From: Maricurvus nonylphenolicus
GTDB taxonomy: Bacteria; Pseudomonadota; Gammaproteobacteria; Pseudomonadales; Cellvibrionaceae
NCBI RefSeq assembly: GCF_042854845.1
Contig: NZ_AP031498.1
Span: 3,720,001-3,784,000 of the forward strand
Direction of reading: 5' to 3'
DNA: 64,000 bases
Shown here: positions 29,250 to 39,051 of the stretch, piece after piece
Layout: each line of letters begins with the position of its first letter
Position numbering within the stretch: the stretch's first letter is position 1
Made by a program: the position numbers and the translations under genes
Notes under the pieces: generated by a model
The model's database searches: none
What the model was told of the DNA's origin: nothing
What the model saw: the letters and a program-made list of their open reading frames with translations, nothing else

Positions 29250-29966
29250 TTATTGTTGAGGATTGCGAACGAAGTACATCACCACACTCTTGCCCATTAA
29301 GGGATCGAGTATTTTTTCCAACGTGCGAGTAATCCACGGCTGCTTCATCAAATCCCATACCAGGAATTTGTGATAGGTCTGCACCATTTTCGATTCATCA
29401 TCTTTGCCCCAGAAGGCACACTTCAGCCACCAGAAAGGGACGTGCAGGGCATGGGCCCAATGACGGGCATAACGCTTCCAGCCCAAACGTTCAACATCGC
29501 GGCGCAACTGTATGGCGTTAAAAATACGGATATGGCCACCTTCTACTTCGTGGTATTCCTTACTCAGGCGCCAGCAGATTTCTTCTGGCCAGGCGCGCGG
29601 AACGCTCACGGCCAACACACCGTTGGGTTTCAAAACCCGATCAATTTCTTTTAAGACACCTTGATAATCCGGGATATGCTCAAGCACTTCCGAGCAGATC
29701 ACCTTGTCAAAGGAGTTATCTTCAAACGGTAACTCCAACGCATTAGCCACCTTAAAGGTCAGACTCTTGTTGGAATTATCTGTATCCAGAAAACCTTCGG
29801 CACGCTCCTGGGCGGTTTGCAGATCCTTTTCACATAGATCCACCCCCACAGCATCAACATCAGCGGTTAGATAAGCACCAATGGTGTGACGACCTTCGCC
29901 ACAACCAACATCTAAAAAACGATCACCCGCCCGCAACTGCAGGCGCTCAAAATCAATGGTCTGCAT
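29250..29966 (-). CDS. Class I SAM-dependent methyltransferase (Methyltransf_11 type)
   Basis: The product is 238 residues. Motif I is FLDVGCGEGRHTIG (about 18-31), motif II VDAVGVDLCEKDL, motif IV SFDKVICSEVLEHIPDY and post-motif GVLAVSVPRAWPEE. It resembles UbiE/COQ5-like small-molecule methyltransferases. Its start overlaps the end of the GT4 gene by 14 bp and the prenyltransferase-like gene follows, so the three are very likely translated together. The substrate is unknown; a glycan or polyprenyl-glycolipid intermediate fits the context. Confidence 0.87.
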   Translation of the reverse strand: MQTIDFERLQLRAGDRFLDVGCGEGRHTIGAYLTADVDAVGVDLCEKDLQTAQERAEGFLDTDNSNKSLTFKVANALELPFEDNSFDKVICSEVLEHIPDYQGVLKEIDRVLKPNGVLAVSVPRAWPEEICWRLSKEYHEVEGGHIRIFNAIQLRRDVERLGWKRYARHWAHALHVPFWWLKCAFWGKDDESKMVQTYHKFLVWDLMKQPWITRTLEKILDPLMGKSVVMYFVRNPQQ

Positions 29967-31266
29967 TCGCTAAAACCTGGTTGTAATATTGGGTAAATTC
30001 TCGTGCAGCGACTTTCCAGCAGAAAGTCTGCAAAATACGTTCGCGGCCCTGCTTGCCCATGGCTTTACGCAGTTCCGGGTTTTCCAGCAGCTCGCGAATA
30101 GCGGCCGCTAATTGAGTCGCATCACCGGCCTTAACCACTTTACCGGCATCACCCACGACCTCGGGCAAGGCACCGCCATCACTGGAAATAACCGGCACAC
30201 CACAGGACATGGCTTCACCGGCAGGCAGGCCAAAGCCTTCATAGAGGGAAGGCGAAACCACCATTGCCGCTTCGGCGTAGTAATCCACCAGCTTTTCGGT
30301 GGAGATACCGGAAACAAACTGCACGCTATCCTGCAGTTTCAATTGCTTCAGCTGGGCCTCTGTCTGACCGCCCTCTTTTAACTTGCCAACTACCATCAAT
30401 TCCAGCTCAGGAAAGTCAGGTTTTAATTGGGCCACCGCATCCAGTAGATAACGCAATCCCTTCAGCGGCTGATCGGCCGAAGCAGTGGTCATAATGCGGA
30501 AAGGTTTGGGCGAAATATGCGGGCGAGGTGCAAATACTTCAGTATCAATACCGTTGTAGATCAATTCAATCTTATCGGCCGGGCGATCAAAGGCATCGGC
30601 AATATCGTGCCGGGATACATCAGATACCGTCACAATATGCTTTAACTGCTGCACAACTTTGCGCTGCATGCCCAGAAAAGAATGCCAGCGTCTCACCAAG
30701 AGGCGATGCTTTAAGTTAGGCGCTGCCTTTAATGCCAGCTCGCGGTCACGGGTAATCGGATGATGTACGGTCGCAACAGTGGGAATACCACGCTCCTGCA
30801 GCTTCAGCAAGCCATAACCCAGACACTGATTATCATGGACGATGTCGTAGTTGTGGCCATGGGTTTTCATGTACTTGGCAACTCGGCGACTAAAGGTATA
30901 GGGCTCGGCAAAGCCACCGGTTAGCATGGCCCACCACTCGAAGGTGTCAGAGAAGGATTTCAGGTGACGCGGGCGCAGAGCCATAACATGGCTCTTCTGG
31001 GCAAACAAATCCAGACTTGGCATCTTAATCAACTTCACCCGAGGATCCAGGTGGGGGTAAGGTGGGCCTGAAATCACGTCAACCTGATGGCCATGCTCTA
31101 CCAAGGCTTTACTCAGGTAATTCAAATAAACACCCTGTCCGCCTACAAACGGAGCACTGCGATAGCCCAACAGGCAAATGCGTAAGGGTTTTTCAGCCGT
31201 TTTGGCCGACTGATCAACAGGCTGAACGCCTTCCACCGCTGCATCGAGCGGCTCGTGAATGGTCAT
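29953..31266 (-). CDS. GT4-family glycosyltransferase
   Basis: From ATG at 31266 the product is 437 residues. An upstream in-frame extension to 31317 looks unlike the family and has no ribosome site. The N-terminal Rossmann domain starts with RICLLGYRSAPFVGGQGVYL. The C-terminal nucleotide-sugar domain has IMTTASADQPLKGLRYLLDA and the GT4 EX7E-type segment VVSPSLYEGFGLPAGEAMSCGVPVI. It is a retaining GT-B glycosyltransferase using an NDP-sugar at the cytoplasmic membrane face. First gene of the GT4-methyltransferase-prenyltransferase-like operon. Confidence 0.9.
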   Translation of the reverse strand: MTIHEPLDAAVEGVQPVDQSAKTAEKPLRICLLGYRSAPFVGGQGVYLNYLSKALVEHGHQVDVISGPPYPHLDPRVKLIKMPSLDLFAQKSHVMALRPRHLKSFSDTFEWWAMLTGGFAEPYTFSRRVAKYMKTHGHNYDIVHDNQCLGYGLLKLQERGIPTVATVHHPITRDRELALKAAPNLKHRLLVRRWHSFLGMQRKVVQQLKHIVTVSDVSRHDIADAFDRPADKIELIYNGIDTEVFAPRPHISPKPFRIMTTASADQPLKGLRYLLDAVAQLKPDFPELELMVVGKLKEGGQTEAQLKQLKLQDSVQFVSGISTEKLVDYYAEAAMVVSPSLYEGFGLPAGEAMSCGVPVISSDGGALPEVVGDAGKVVKAGDATQLAAAIRELLENPELRKAMGKQGRERILQTFCWKVAAREFTQYYNQVLANADH

Positions 31267-31460
31267 AACAATGGGAGCCCAAGTGTACAAAGCATAAAGT
31301 TCGAAAGTCTGACACACCCCCCCTATCCAGGCAATTCCCTTACGAGGAAGTATATTGGTATGACCCGACAGTCAGACAAGCCTTTTAGCATAGTAGACCA
31401 TTGCCAAGCGCCTGCCCGAACGCTAAGCTGGCGCCAGGATGTAAACCCACACGAATTTCT

Positions 31461-32330
31461 ATGCCGGCCTCCGACGACAGCTCTTCAACCTATAACGCAT
31501 TTGGACCTGTTCTGCGCTTCTGGCGCAATGCATTAAAGCTCTCCCAGGCAGAACTCGCCGCCCAACTGGGCACCGCTTCGCGCCATATCAGCTTTTTGGA
31601 AACCGGACGCTCGCAACCCACCCAGGAAATGATTGACCGACTGGCCGAAGTCTTTGTGTTTGATAACCATGAGCGGGATCTACTGCGGGTTTCTGCGGGC
31701 TTTATGCCTGCCAACGAAGGCATGGACGAAAACACGCCGGAGAGAAAGTACCTACTTGAAAGCGCCAGGCTGCTGCTTATCAAACACCAACCCTATCCGG
31801 CTGTGGTGGTTAACAATATTGGCGATATCGTGCTGTGCAACAGGAGCTGGATGAACCTGCTGCACTACTTTCGCTCTGACTACCATATGCCCGAACAGTG
31901 CAATATGTTTGATATGTTCTTCGCCGATCACGGCCTAAAGGAGATCATTGTTAACTGGGAGCTTTTTTCCTGCATTGTGCTCATGAAAATTCAGGAACAA
32001 CAGCTGCTAACGGGTAATCAACGCCTGAAAGAGTTATGCGAATGGCTGCAAGCCTATCCCGGCATTCCCGATGACTGGATAGAGCAGGCACGCCAAATTG
32101 GCCCACGCTCCTTTTATCCTATGGATATCTCAATTCCCGATAAGAATGGAGAAACCGTTAATTTCTCCAGCCGGGCGGTCATTACCGGGATCGATCCTGA
32201 GCGCCTGTCTCCTATGTCACAGCTCTATATGCACGCCTTCTTCCCCATTACAGATGCCGGTAAAGATTTTAGCAAAAAGCTTGATCAGCGAATCCCTGAG
32301 CCCCACCCCTTACTGAGTGAAGACAACTAA
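31461..32330 (+). CDS. XRE-family transcriptional regulator with MmyB-like ligand-binding domain
   Basis: From ATG at 31461 the product is 289 residues; a longer form from 31401 lacks family similarity in its first 20 residues. The HTH_3 domain is at about 10-65 (LRFWRNALKLSQAELAAQLG and HISFLETGRSQPT). The MmyB-like PAS-fold region follows (PYPAVVVNNIGDIVLCNRSW). These proteins are usually local repressors of oxidoreductase or hydrolase genes and may bind a lipid-like ligand. It is divergent from the GT4 operon with 194 bp between starts, so it could regulate that operon. Confidence 0.85.
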   Translation: MPASDDSSSTYNAFGPVLRFWRNALKLSQAELAAQLGTASRHISFLETGRSQPTQEMIDRLAEVFVFDNHERDLLRVSAGFMPANEGMDENTPERKYLLESARLLLIKHQPYPAVVVNNIGDIVLCNRSWMNLLHYFRSDYHMPEQCNMFDMFFADHGLKEIIVNWELFSCIVLMKIQEQQLLTGNQRLKELCEWLQAYPGIPDDWIEQARQIGPRSFYPMDISIPDKNGETVNFSSRAVITGIDPERLSPMSQLYMHAFFPITDAGKDFSKKLDQRIPEPHPLLSEDN

Positions 32331-32378
32331 GCTCACCCTACTCGCTCATCCCACTCACTCCCCCTACTCTCATAACGC

Positions 32379-32409
32379 AAAAAACCGCTTAGCCCAAAGG
32401 ACTAAGCGG
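32379..32409 (-). terminator. Intrinsic terminator downstream of ald
   Basis: On the minus strand CCGCTTAG, a 9-nt loop and CTAAGCGG are followed by TTTTTT. The 8-bp stem plus U-tract lies about 50 bp after the ald stop. It also sits 50 bp past the end of the convergent XRE gene. Confidence 0.85.
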
Positions 32410-32460
32410 AAACAACGGAGAAAGTCGAAAGATTTTCTACAACAGAAAAGCGATAAGCTA

Positions 32461-33603
32461 TTAAGCCGCTTCAGGCTTGGATTGATTAGCCAACAAGGCT
32501 TCAGTAGCAGGGACATAGTCATAGCCCAGCACATCAGCGACCGCCTGGTAAGTTACCTGGCCGGCGTGAACATTCAGACCATTCAGCAGGTGCTGATCGT
32601 CCAACATAGCTTGCGCGGCACCTTTATTGGCAATAGCGACAGCAAACGGCATGGTGGCATTGGTCAGTGCCATAGTTGAGGTACGCGCTACACCACCTGG
32701 CATATTGGCAACACAGTAATGCACAACACCGTCAACCACATAAGTTGGCTCCTGGTGAGTGGTTGCTTTGGAGGTTTCGAAACAACCGCCCTGATCAATC
32801 GCCACATCAACCACAACCGCACCGTCTTTCATACGGCTGATAATATCGCGGGTCAGCAACTTAGGTGCCGCAGCACCAGGAATCAGTACAGCACCGACAA
32901 CCAGATCAGCTTCCAGGGCATATTCTTCAATCGCTTCAACAGTGGAGTAAACACACTTCAGGCGACCACCGAATTCAACATCCAGTTCACGCAAACGTGG
33001 CAGGGAGCGATCCAGAATAGTGACATCAGCGCCCATACCCACAGCCATGCGTGCTGCCTGAGTACCAACCACACCGCCACCGATAACCAGAACCTTGGCA
33101 GGCGCAACACCTGGTACGCCACCTAACAGGGTACCCAGACCGCCTTGGGCTTTTTCCAGGTGATGGGCACCGGCTTGGATAGACATACGACCGGCCACCT
33201 CGGACATAGGTGCCAACAGCGGCAAACCACCACGGGCGTCAGTCACGGTTTCATAGGCAATGCAGGTAGCACCGGATTTTACTAACAGCTCGGTTTGCTT
33301 GGGGTCTGGAGCCAGGTGCAGATAGGTATAGAGGATCTGGCCAGGGCGCAGCATTTCACACTCAACAGGCTGCGGCTCTTTTACCTTGATAATCATTTCT
33401 GCAGTGGCAAAGATTTCAGCGGCGGTATCGATCATGGTCGCACCGGCAGCTTCATACTGCTCGTTAGCAAAACCAATAGCAGCACCAGCCTGAGTCTCAA
33501 CAATCACGTCGTGGCCATTGGCCACCAATTCACGCACACCTGCTGGGGTCAGCCCGACACGGTACTCGTGGTTTTTAATCTCTTTAGGTACACCCACTAA
33601 CAT
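32461..33603 (-). CDS. ald: Alanine dehydrogenase
   Basis: The product is 380 residues (family about 370), starting MLVGVPKEIKNHEYRVGLTP as in Ald proteins. It has the substrate-side LYTYLHLAPD histidine motif, the NAD-binding VLVIGGGVVGTQAARMA at about 170-186, and the C-terminal VANMPGGVARTSTMALTNA. It catalyses reversible NAD-dependent oxidative deamination of L-alanine to pyruvate and ammonia in the cytoplasm. A strong AGGAGG ribosome site precedes the ATG. It is divergent from an Lrp gene with a 235-bp gap, the classic arrangement for Lrp-controlled alanine catabolism. Confidence 0.95.
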   Translation of the reverse strand: MLVGVPKEIKNHEYRVGLTPAGVRELVANGHDVIVETQAGAAIGFANEQYEAAGATMIDTAAEIFATAEMIIKVKEPQPVECEMLRPGQILYTYLHLAPDPKQTELLVKSGATCIAYETVTDARGGLPLLAPMSEVAGRMSIQAGAHHLEKAQGGLGTLLGGVPGVAPAKVLVIGGGVVGTQAARMAVGMGADVTILDRSLPRLRELDVEFGGRLKCVYSTVEAIEEYALEADLVVGAVLIPGAAAPKLLTRDIISRMKDGAVVVDVAIDQGGCFETSKATTHQEPTYVVDGVVHYCVANMPGGVARTSTMALTNATMPFAVAIANKGAAQAMLDDQHLLNGLNVHAGQVTYQAVADVLGYDYVPATEALLANQSKPEAA

Positions 33604-33838
33604 ACTAGCCTCCTACAGCTCTTTTAAAGGCGGGAACCCCCAGCCGTTTTCATCATTTGATTTCGCTATTGTAGGGACCAAGGAAAGTTGATTATCATAG
33701 AATTTAATCTGAAGGCAGTTAGATAAACCACAATAAACATCTAACACGCCATATTTCCACTAACCATATATCCGCTTAATGGTAGTGATTCAGGTGCTTA
33801 ATAGCATCCTGCTATAAACCTCGAAAAAGGCGTCAAAC

Positions 33839-34312
33839 ATGGACAACCTCGACAGCATCGATCGCAACATTTTGCGTGTTCTACAAAAAGACGGCCGAAC
33901 CACCTTCGCCGAACTGTCTCGCCAGGTGGGATTGAGTGCCACTCCCTGCGTAGAAAGGGTCAAGCGCCTGGAAAAGGAAGGTGTGATTCGCGGCTATACC
34001 GCCCTGATCAACCCGCACTATTTAAGAGCTGGGCTGGTGGTGTTTGTACAGATACGCCTGTCTCGCTCTGCCCAGGATATTTTTGAGGCCTTCCGTGAAG
34101 CCGCCAAAGCCCTGCCCGAGATCCAGGAATGCTATCTGGTATCTGGCAATTTTGATTACCTGTTAAAAGCCCGTGTCGCCGATATGGACGCCTACCGAAA
34201 GTTCTACGGCGAAACCCTGCTGACCCTGCCCGGTGTACAGGAATGCACCAGCTATGTAGTCATGGAGGAAGTCAAAGATACGCTTGAAGTGCCCGTGCAC
34301 TACAACCGCTAA
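33839..34312 (+). CDS. lrp: Lrp/AsnC-family transcriptional regulator, probable Lrp
   Basis: The product is 157 residues. The HTH is at about 8-55 (LDSIDRNILRVLQKDGRTTF and LSATPCVERVKRLEKEGVIRG), and the RAM/AsnC effector domain at about 65-150 (IQECYLVSGNFDYLLKARV, YVVMEEVKDT). The wording of both halves is close to enterobacterial Lrp. It senses amino acids such as leucine or alanine and is likely to control the divergent ald gene as well as itself; that target is inferred from layout. The 121-bp gap to the next gene shows nothing notable. Confidence 0.92.
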   Translation: MDNLDSIDRNILRVLQKDGRTTFAELSRQVGLSATPCVERVKRLEKEGVIRGYTALINPHYLRAGLVVFVQIRLSRSAQDIFEAFREAAKALPEIQECYLVSGNFDYLLKARVADMDAYRKFYGETLLTLPGVQECTSYVVMEEVKDTLEVPVHYNR

Positions 34313-34433
34313 AGCCTAAAGCCATGAAGGAGGGGAAACCGCGCCAGTTGATTGCGATATAGGGGGAATCAACTAGAGTTGAAATAGGGCGCAAGCCCAG
34401 TGGCACCGCCATGCAGAGAATAATGGAGTATCG

Positions 34434-37400
34434 ATGATCCCCACAGGACGCCCCCCCGTCTCGCTACCTGCTTTCACACCAAAAACCTGGGTAACCCTTG
34501 CGGTTGCGGGCCTTTGTTTACTGCCCCTAACGCTTAATCTGCTTGGCCTGAATCTGGCGTCTCACTCCATTCCCTTATCCAGCCATTACTATAGTGTCGA
34601 TGAAATACCCGACGATGCCCTCTACCGTGCACTTGCCGGCTCAATGCATCACGCACTGCTGGAATGGAGCGCCGTTTCTATTGCGGTATTAACCGCCCTG
34701 GTCTCCTTTATCCATTACGCAGTCAGACGTGACCCCACGATTCCCATCATTGGTATGGCGATGCTCAGTGCTGGCCTGGTTGATAGTTTCCATACCTTGG
34801 CCGCCACACGCATTATTGAAGCCAATGCCCCCAATACCGACTTTATTCCGTTTACCTGGGCCATATCGAGAATTTTTAACGCCAGCATTATGCTGATTGG
34901 CGTCAGTATTAGTATCTGGCTGACCCGTGAACAAGTTATTCAGCATCGGGGGCCTCACTTTCAGAATGGTTTACGGGTTATTGGGATAACCAGTCTAGTG
35001 TTCCTCGGACTGTCATATGCGGTAGTTCATATCGCGGCCACCAGCACCGAACTACCGCAAACCATGTACACCAACGCATTAATCACTCGCCCCCTGGATC
35101 TGTTGCCGCTGGCATTATTTCTACTGTGCGGAGCCCTGTTTTGGAGCTGGTACAAACAAAAGCGTAGCGCGGTAAAGTTTGGGCTGATTCTCTGCATCAT
35201 TCCCGAAGTGGCCACCCAGCTGCATATGGCCTTTGGTTCGACTCAGCTGTTCGACAACCATTTTAATATTGCTCATGCCATCAAAATTTTGGCCTACTGC
35301 ACAGTATTTTTTGGTGTGCTTATCGACTTAATTATCCAACCATCGTTTTTCTTACAAACACCAGCAACAGATTCCCCCAAAGCAGACAGAAACAATCAGG
35401 GCGTTGTTGATATTGATTTTGCCCGCCAACCTCTGGGCATCCAGCTGCCCATCGCCTCTTTCCTACTCAGTTTGGGGGTTGCCCTGATAGTCGGCCTTAC
35501 CTTTTACTTTGAAAGTGAGCGCCTTGTCATTGATCAGGAATTGACAGAACTGGAACACCAAAGCCAGTTAATACACCCCTTATTGTCCGACTTCTACGAT
35601 GTGCCTTTTCAGGACGCCAGTTTTTTCAGCAAAATGCCAGCAATCAAGGGCATTATTCAAGCCACCAAAAACAATCGCCCGCAACAACTTAAAGAATGGA
35701 AGCGGCGATTGGAGCTGACATTCGAACAGGTTTTGGAATCCCGCAAAATTTACTCACAAATGCGCTTTATAGGCGTGGCCAATGACGGCCTGGAACTGGT
35801 CAATGTCAAACGCATCCTCGGTAATGTATCCATAGTACCCGCATCGAAGATGCAGAAAAAAGGCCACCGCCCTTACTTTAAAGAAGCGATCGAACATATT
35901 GAGGGATCAGTCTATTTTTCCCCGATTGAACTTCGCCATGACCAGGGAAAAATACAAGTCCCCCACACCCCCGTTATGCGTGTTGCCACCCCTATCTATG
36001 ATCCTCAAGACGGCACACCATTTGGCATCGTCATCATCAGCACTAACTTCAATGCATTTATCGACAGTGTTAGGGAAAAAGCGCTGGCGGACGTCACCTT
36101 TTATCTGGCCAATAGCGACGGGGATTTTCTGGTTCACCCGGATAAGAGCAAAACCTTCGGTTTCGACCTGGGCCAACGCTATTTGATGCAAGAGGAATTT
36201 ACCGAGCTGAAACCGGCTATAGAAAACGCCACCACCTCTGTAAGCTTTCGCGGCAAGAAATCCACTGTTAAACGGGGACAACAAGTCAGAGAACAAAAAG
36301 CAGGATATTATTCAGTTATCCAGCTGTATCAATTCGGTCTGCCTGACCCCCTTCGACTGCTGCTGCAGTATAGCGATAAGAAAAACATCCAGTCACTGAT
36401 CGAGCTCCGTAACCGCTCCGTCATCCTTGCCCTGGCGCTGGCTTTTGTCGTTCTCGGCTTAAGTATATTGGCGAGTCGCCGCATGATTTCACCGTTAATC
36501 GAAATGACGAATAGTGTTCAGGAATATGAAAAATCCGGCCAACTACAAAGCCTGCCGCTGAAATCTCGCGATGAAATTGGCGTCCTGGCCAGGAGTTTCC
36601 ACAACCTGCTACAGACACAGAGAATACAAGAAAAGGAAATACAACAGGCAAGGCAATATATCGATGGTATTACAGAAGGCATCCCGCACCTGCTGGCCTA
36701 CATCGATAGCAACCGTATTTTCAGGTTCGTCAACAAAAACTATGAAGTGTGGTTTGAACGTGAATCCCATGACTTTATTGGCCATCATATCAGCGCTATT
36801 TTTATTGACGACTATGCAACAGTCTCCCCACATGTTGATGCGGTCCTGACCGGCGAGCATGTCGAATTCGATCATATTCTAACGATCAAACCCCATGTTA
36901 CCCGCACAGTACACATCACCTTTACGCCTGACATAGATAACATGCACAAGGTCCAGGGGTTCTTCTCCTCCTTCGAAGATATCGGCCAACGCAAAGCACT
37001 GGAACAGGAGTTAAAAGAAGCCGTTACAGCCGCACAGGAATCCGCAGAGCTGAAATCCTCTTTCCTGGCCAGCATGAGCCATGAAATTCGAACGCCCATG
37101 AATGGTGTGCTCGGCATGTTAAATCTACTTAAACGCGAGCAGCTAAGTCAGAAACAGCGCCATTATCTCGGATTGGCAAAATCCAGTGCAGATTCCCTGC
37201 TGATTTTGATCAATGACATTCTCGATTTTTCCAAAATTGAAGCCGGCAAACTGGAACTGGAATACATAGATTACGACTTAATCAGCCAACTGGGCGATTT
37301 TGTCGAGACCATGGGGCATCGCGCACAGGATAAAGGCCTGGAATTAATTCTGGATTCTACTCAGGTAAAACACACGATGGTTAAGGGTGACCCAGGTCGC

Positions 37401-39047
37401 CTGCGACAAATCCTCACCAACCTGGTATCCAACGCTATCAAGTTTACCGAACAAGGCGAAATCGTTATTCGCGTCGGCCTCGAACATGCAGGTGAATCAG
37501 GGTTGATTCTATATGCCTCAGTGTCAGATACCGGCATTGGGATTCCCGCCAGTAAAATCGACAATCTATTCGATTCATTCACTCAGGTTGACGCATCAAC
37601 AACACGCAAATTTGGTGGCACTGGGCTTGGCCTGGCTATTGTCAAACAGCTTACAGAACTTATGGGAGGAAGCATCAGCGTGCACAGCAAGGAAGGTAAA
37701 GGCAGCAGCTTTAAATTCAGCATCCTCTTGCAAGAGAGCGGTCAATCTTTGGAAGCGCAACCACAGGCTGACATCAGCGGCAGCCATATTTTGGTCGTTG
37801 ACGATAATGAGACCAACCGCGAAGTTGTTAGAGGCCAGCTGCAATGTTGGGGCGCAACAATAACCACAGCGTGCAGTGGCCCAGAAGCACTCAACCTCCT
37901 CAGCCGATATCTTCCCAAGACGTTCGATGCCGCCATTCTGGATATGCAAATGCCCGACATGGATGGCGCCACACTGGGAAAAACCATTCGTGAAAATCCC
38001 CTGTTTGACGGTATGCCAATGATCATGATGACATCCATTGGCGAACGCGGCGATGCCAATCACTTTTCCAAGTTGGGCTTTGCCGCTTATTTCCCCAAAC
38101 CTGCCACCACATCGGATCTCTATCAGGCTTTAGGTGTTGTCATCGGCGTTAAACCTCATAACAGGCAAGACCTTCCTCTGATAACTCGTCATAACGTCAA
38201 AGATCTTTCAGGCTCAAATTACAACCATAATCTGCGTATTCTGATGGTTGAGGATAATCGCACCAATCAAGCGGTCGCGCTTGGCATGCTGGAGGATTTG
38301 GGCCTCGAAGCAGACGTTGCCTTTAACGGCCAGGAAGCGATTGATATGTTAAACAACTGTCCTGCCGATGCCCCCTATCAGATTATTCTAATGGACTGCC
38401 AAATGCCGGTCCTCGATGGCTACCAAACCACAGCAGAAATCCGCTCAGGTGCAGCAGGCGAAAATTACAAAACCATCCCTATTGTCGCCATGACGGCAAA
38501 TGCCATGCAGGGAGACAAAGAGAAATGCCTTGAAGCGGGCATGGATGATTATATGAGCAAGCCAATCAGCACCGATGATTTGGAACAAAATATTCGCCGC
38601 TACACCAACGGAGGATTCCCCCTCAAAGCATCAGCGGAGGTAACAGAAGAGATAATCCCGGCGCAGCCAAGTGAGAAAGCAAACACCACGGATGATACAT
38701 CGGCTATTTGGGATAAACCTTCGGCATTAAAACGGGTTCGTAATCGGGAGGATCGATTGCATCATTTAATCCAGCTCTTCCTGGATGATATGCCCGACCG
38801 TGTAGAAGAAATGATAAGTGCTGCAAACCAGCAGAACTTTAGCGAGGCCGCCAAGTTAGCCCATGCCATTAAAGGAGTATCCGGCAATCTTAGTGCACTG
38901 AAATTACATGAACTCTCAGCCGAAATAGAAACGGCGGCCAAAGCCGCCGATTCTGATACGTTAAATCGACTGGTGAAAGAGGCTCAACAGCAATTCAACC
39001 AACTGATTGAATTGCTGCAAAACGAAGTCGTCACCAGCAATTTATAA
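34434..39047 (+). CDS. Hybrid sensor histidine kinase: MASE-like membrane domain, cache, HAMP, PAS, kinase, two receivers, Hpt
   Basis: The product is 1537 residues. Residues about 15-310 form several membrane helices with an internal SFHTLAATRIIEAN motif, similar to MASE3-type sensors. A further helix (about 337-360) leads to a periplasmic cache-like region (360-650), another helix and HAMP (660-720). A PAS domain follows (745-865), then HisKA with FLASMSHEIRTPMNG near 880, and HATPase with LRQILTNLVSNAIKFT near 985. Receiver 1 has VVDDNETN near 1121 and Asp in LDMQMPDMDG near 1168; receiver 2 has EDNRTN near 1270 and LMDCQMPVLDG near 1319. Hpt has LAHAIKGVSGNL near 1474. It is BarA/GacS-like in order but with an unusually large two-part sensor. 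No dedicated response regulator is adjacent, so the partner is elsewhere. Its stop is 4 bp from the convergent acyl-CoA dehydrogenase stop. Confidence 0.93.
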   Translation: MIPTGRPPVSLPAFTPKTWVTLAVAGLCLLPLTLNLLGLNLASHSIPLSSHYYSVDEIPDDALYRALAGSMHHALLEWSAVSIAVLTALVSFIHYAVRRDPTIPIIGMAMLSAGLVDSFHTLAATRIIEANAPNTDFIPFTWAISRIFNASIMLIGVSISIWLTREQVIQHRGPHFQNGLRVIGITSLVFLGLSYAVVHIAATSTELPQTMYTNALITRPLDLLPLALFLLCGALFWSWYKQKRSAVKFGLILCIIPEVATQLHMAFGSTQLFDNHFNIAHAIKILAYCTVFFGVLIDLIIQPSFFLQTPATDSPKADRNNQGVVDIDFARQPLGIQLPIASFLLSLGVALIVGLTFYFESERLVIDQELTELEHQSQLIHPLLSDFYDVPFQDASFFSKMPAIKGIIQATKNNRPQQLKEWKRRLELTFEQVLESRKIYSQMRFIGVANDGLELVNVKRILGNVSIVPASKMQKKGHRPYFKEAIEHIEGSVYFSPIELRHDQGKIQVPHTPVMRVATPIYDPQDGTPFGIVIISTNFNAFIDSVREKALADVTFYLANSDGDFLVHPDKSKTFGFDLGQRYLMQEEFTELKPAIENATTSVSFRGKKSTVKRGQQVREQKAGYYSVIQLYQFGLPDPLRLLLQYSDKKNIQSLIELRNRSVILALALAFVVLGLSILASRRMISPLIEMTNSVQEYEKSGQLQSLPLKSRDEIGVLARSFHNLLQTQRIQEKEIQQARQYIDGITEGIPHLLAYIDSNRIFRFVNKNYEVWFERESHDFIGHHISAIFIDDYATVSPHVDAVLTGEHVEFDHILTIKPHVTRTVHITFTPDIDNMHKVQGFFSSFEDIGQRKALEQELKEAVTAAQESAELKSSFLASMSHEIRTPMNGVLGMLNLLKREQLSQKQRHYLGLAKSSADSLLILINDILDFSKIEAGKLELEYIDYDLISQLGDFVETMGHRAQDKGLELILDSTQVKHTMVKGDPGRLRQILTNLVSNAIKFTEQGEIVIRVGLEHAGESGLILYASVSDTGIGIPASKIDNLFDSFTQVDASTTRKFGGTGLGLAIVKQLTELMGGSISVHSKEGKGSSFKFSILLQESGQSLEAQPQADISGSHILVVDDNETNREVVRGQLQCWGATITTACSGPEALNLLSRYLPKTFDAAILDMQMPDMDGATLGKTIRENPLFDGMPMIMMTSIGERGDANHFSKLGFAAYFPKPATTSDLYQALGVVIGVKPHNRQDLPLITRHNVKDLSGSNYNHNLRILMVEDNRTNQAVALGMLEDLGLEADVAFNGQEAIDMLNNCPADAPYQIILMDCQMPVLDGYQTTAEIRSGAAGENYKTIPIVAMTANAMQGDKEKCLEAGMDDYMSKPISTDDLEQNIRRYTNGGFPLKASAEVTEEIIPAQPSEKANTTDDTSAIWDKPSALKRVRNREDRLHHLIQLFLDDMPDRVEEMISAANQQNFSEAAKLAHAIKGVSGNLSALKLHELSAEIETAAKAADSDTLNRLVKEAQQQFNQLIELLQNEVVTSNL

Positions 39048-39051
39048 CGTC

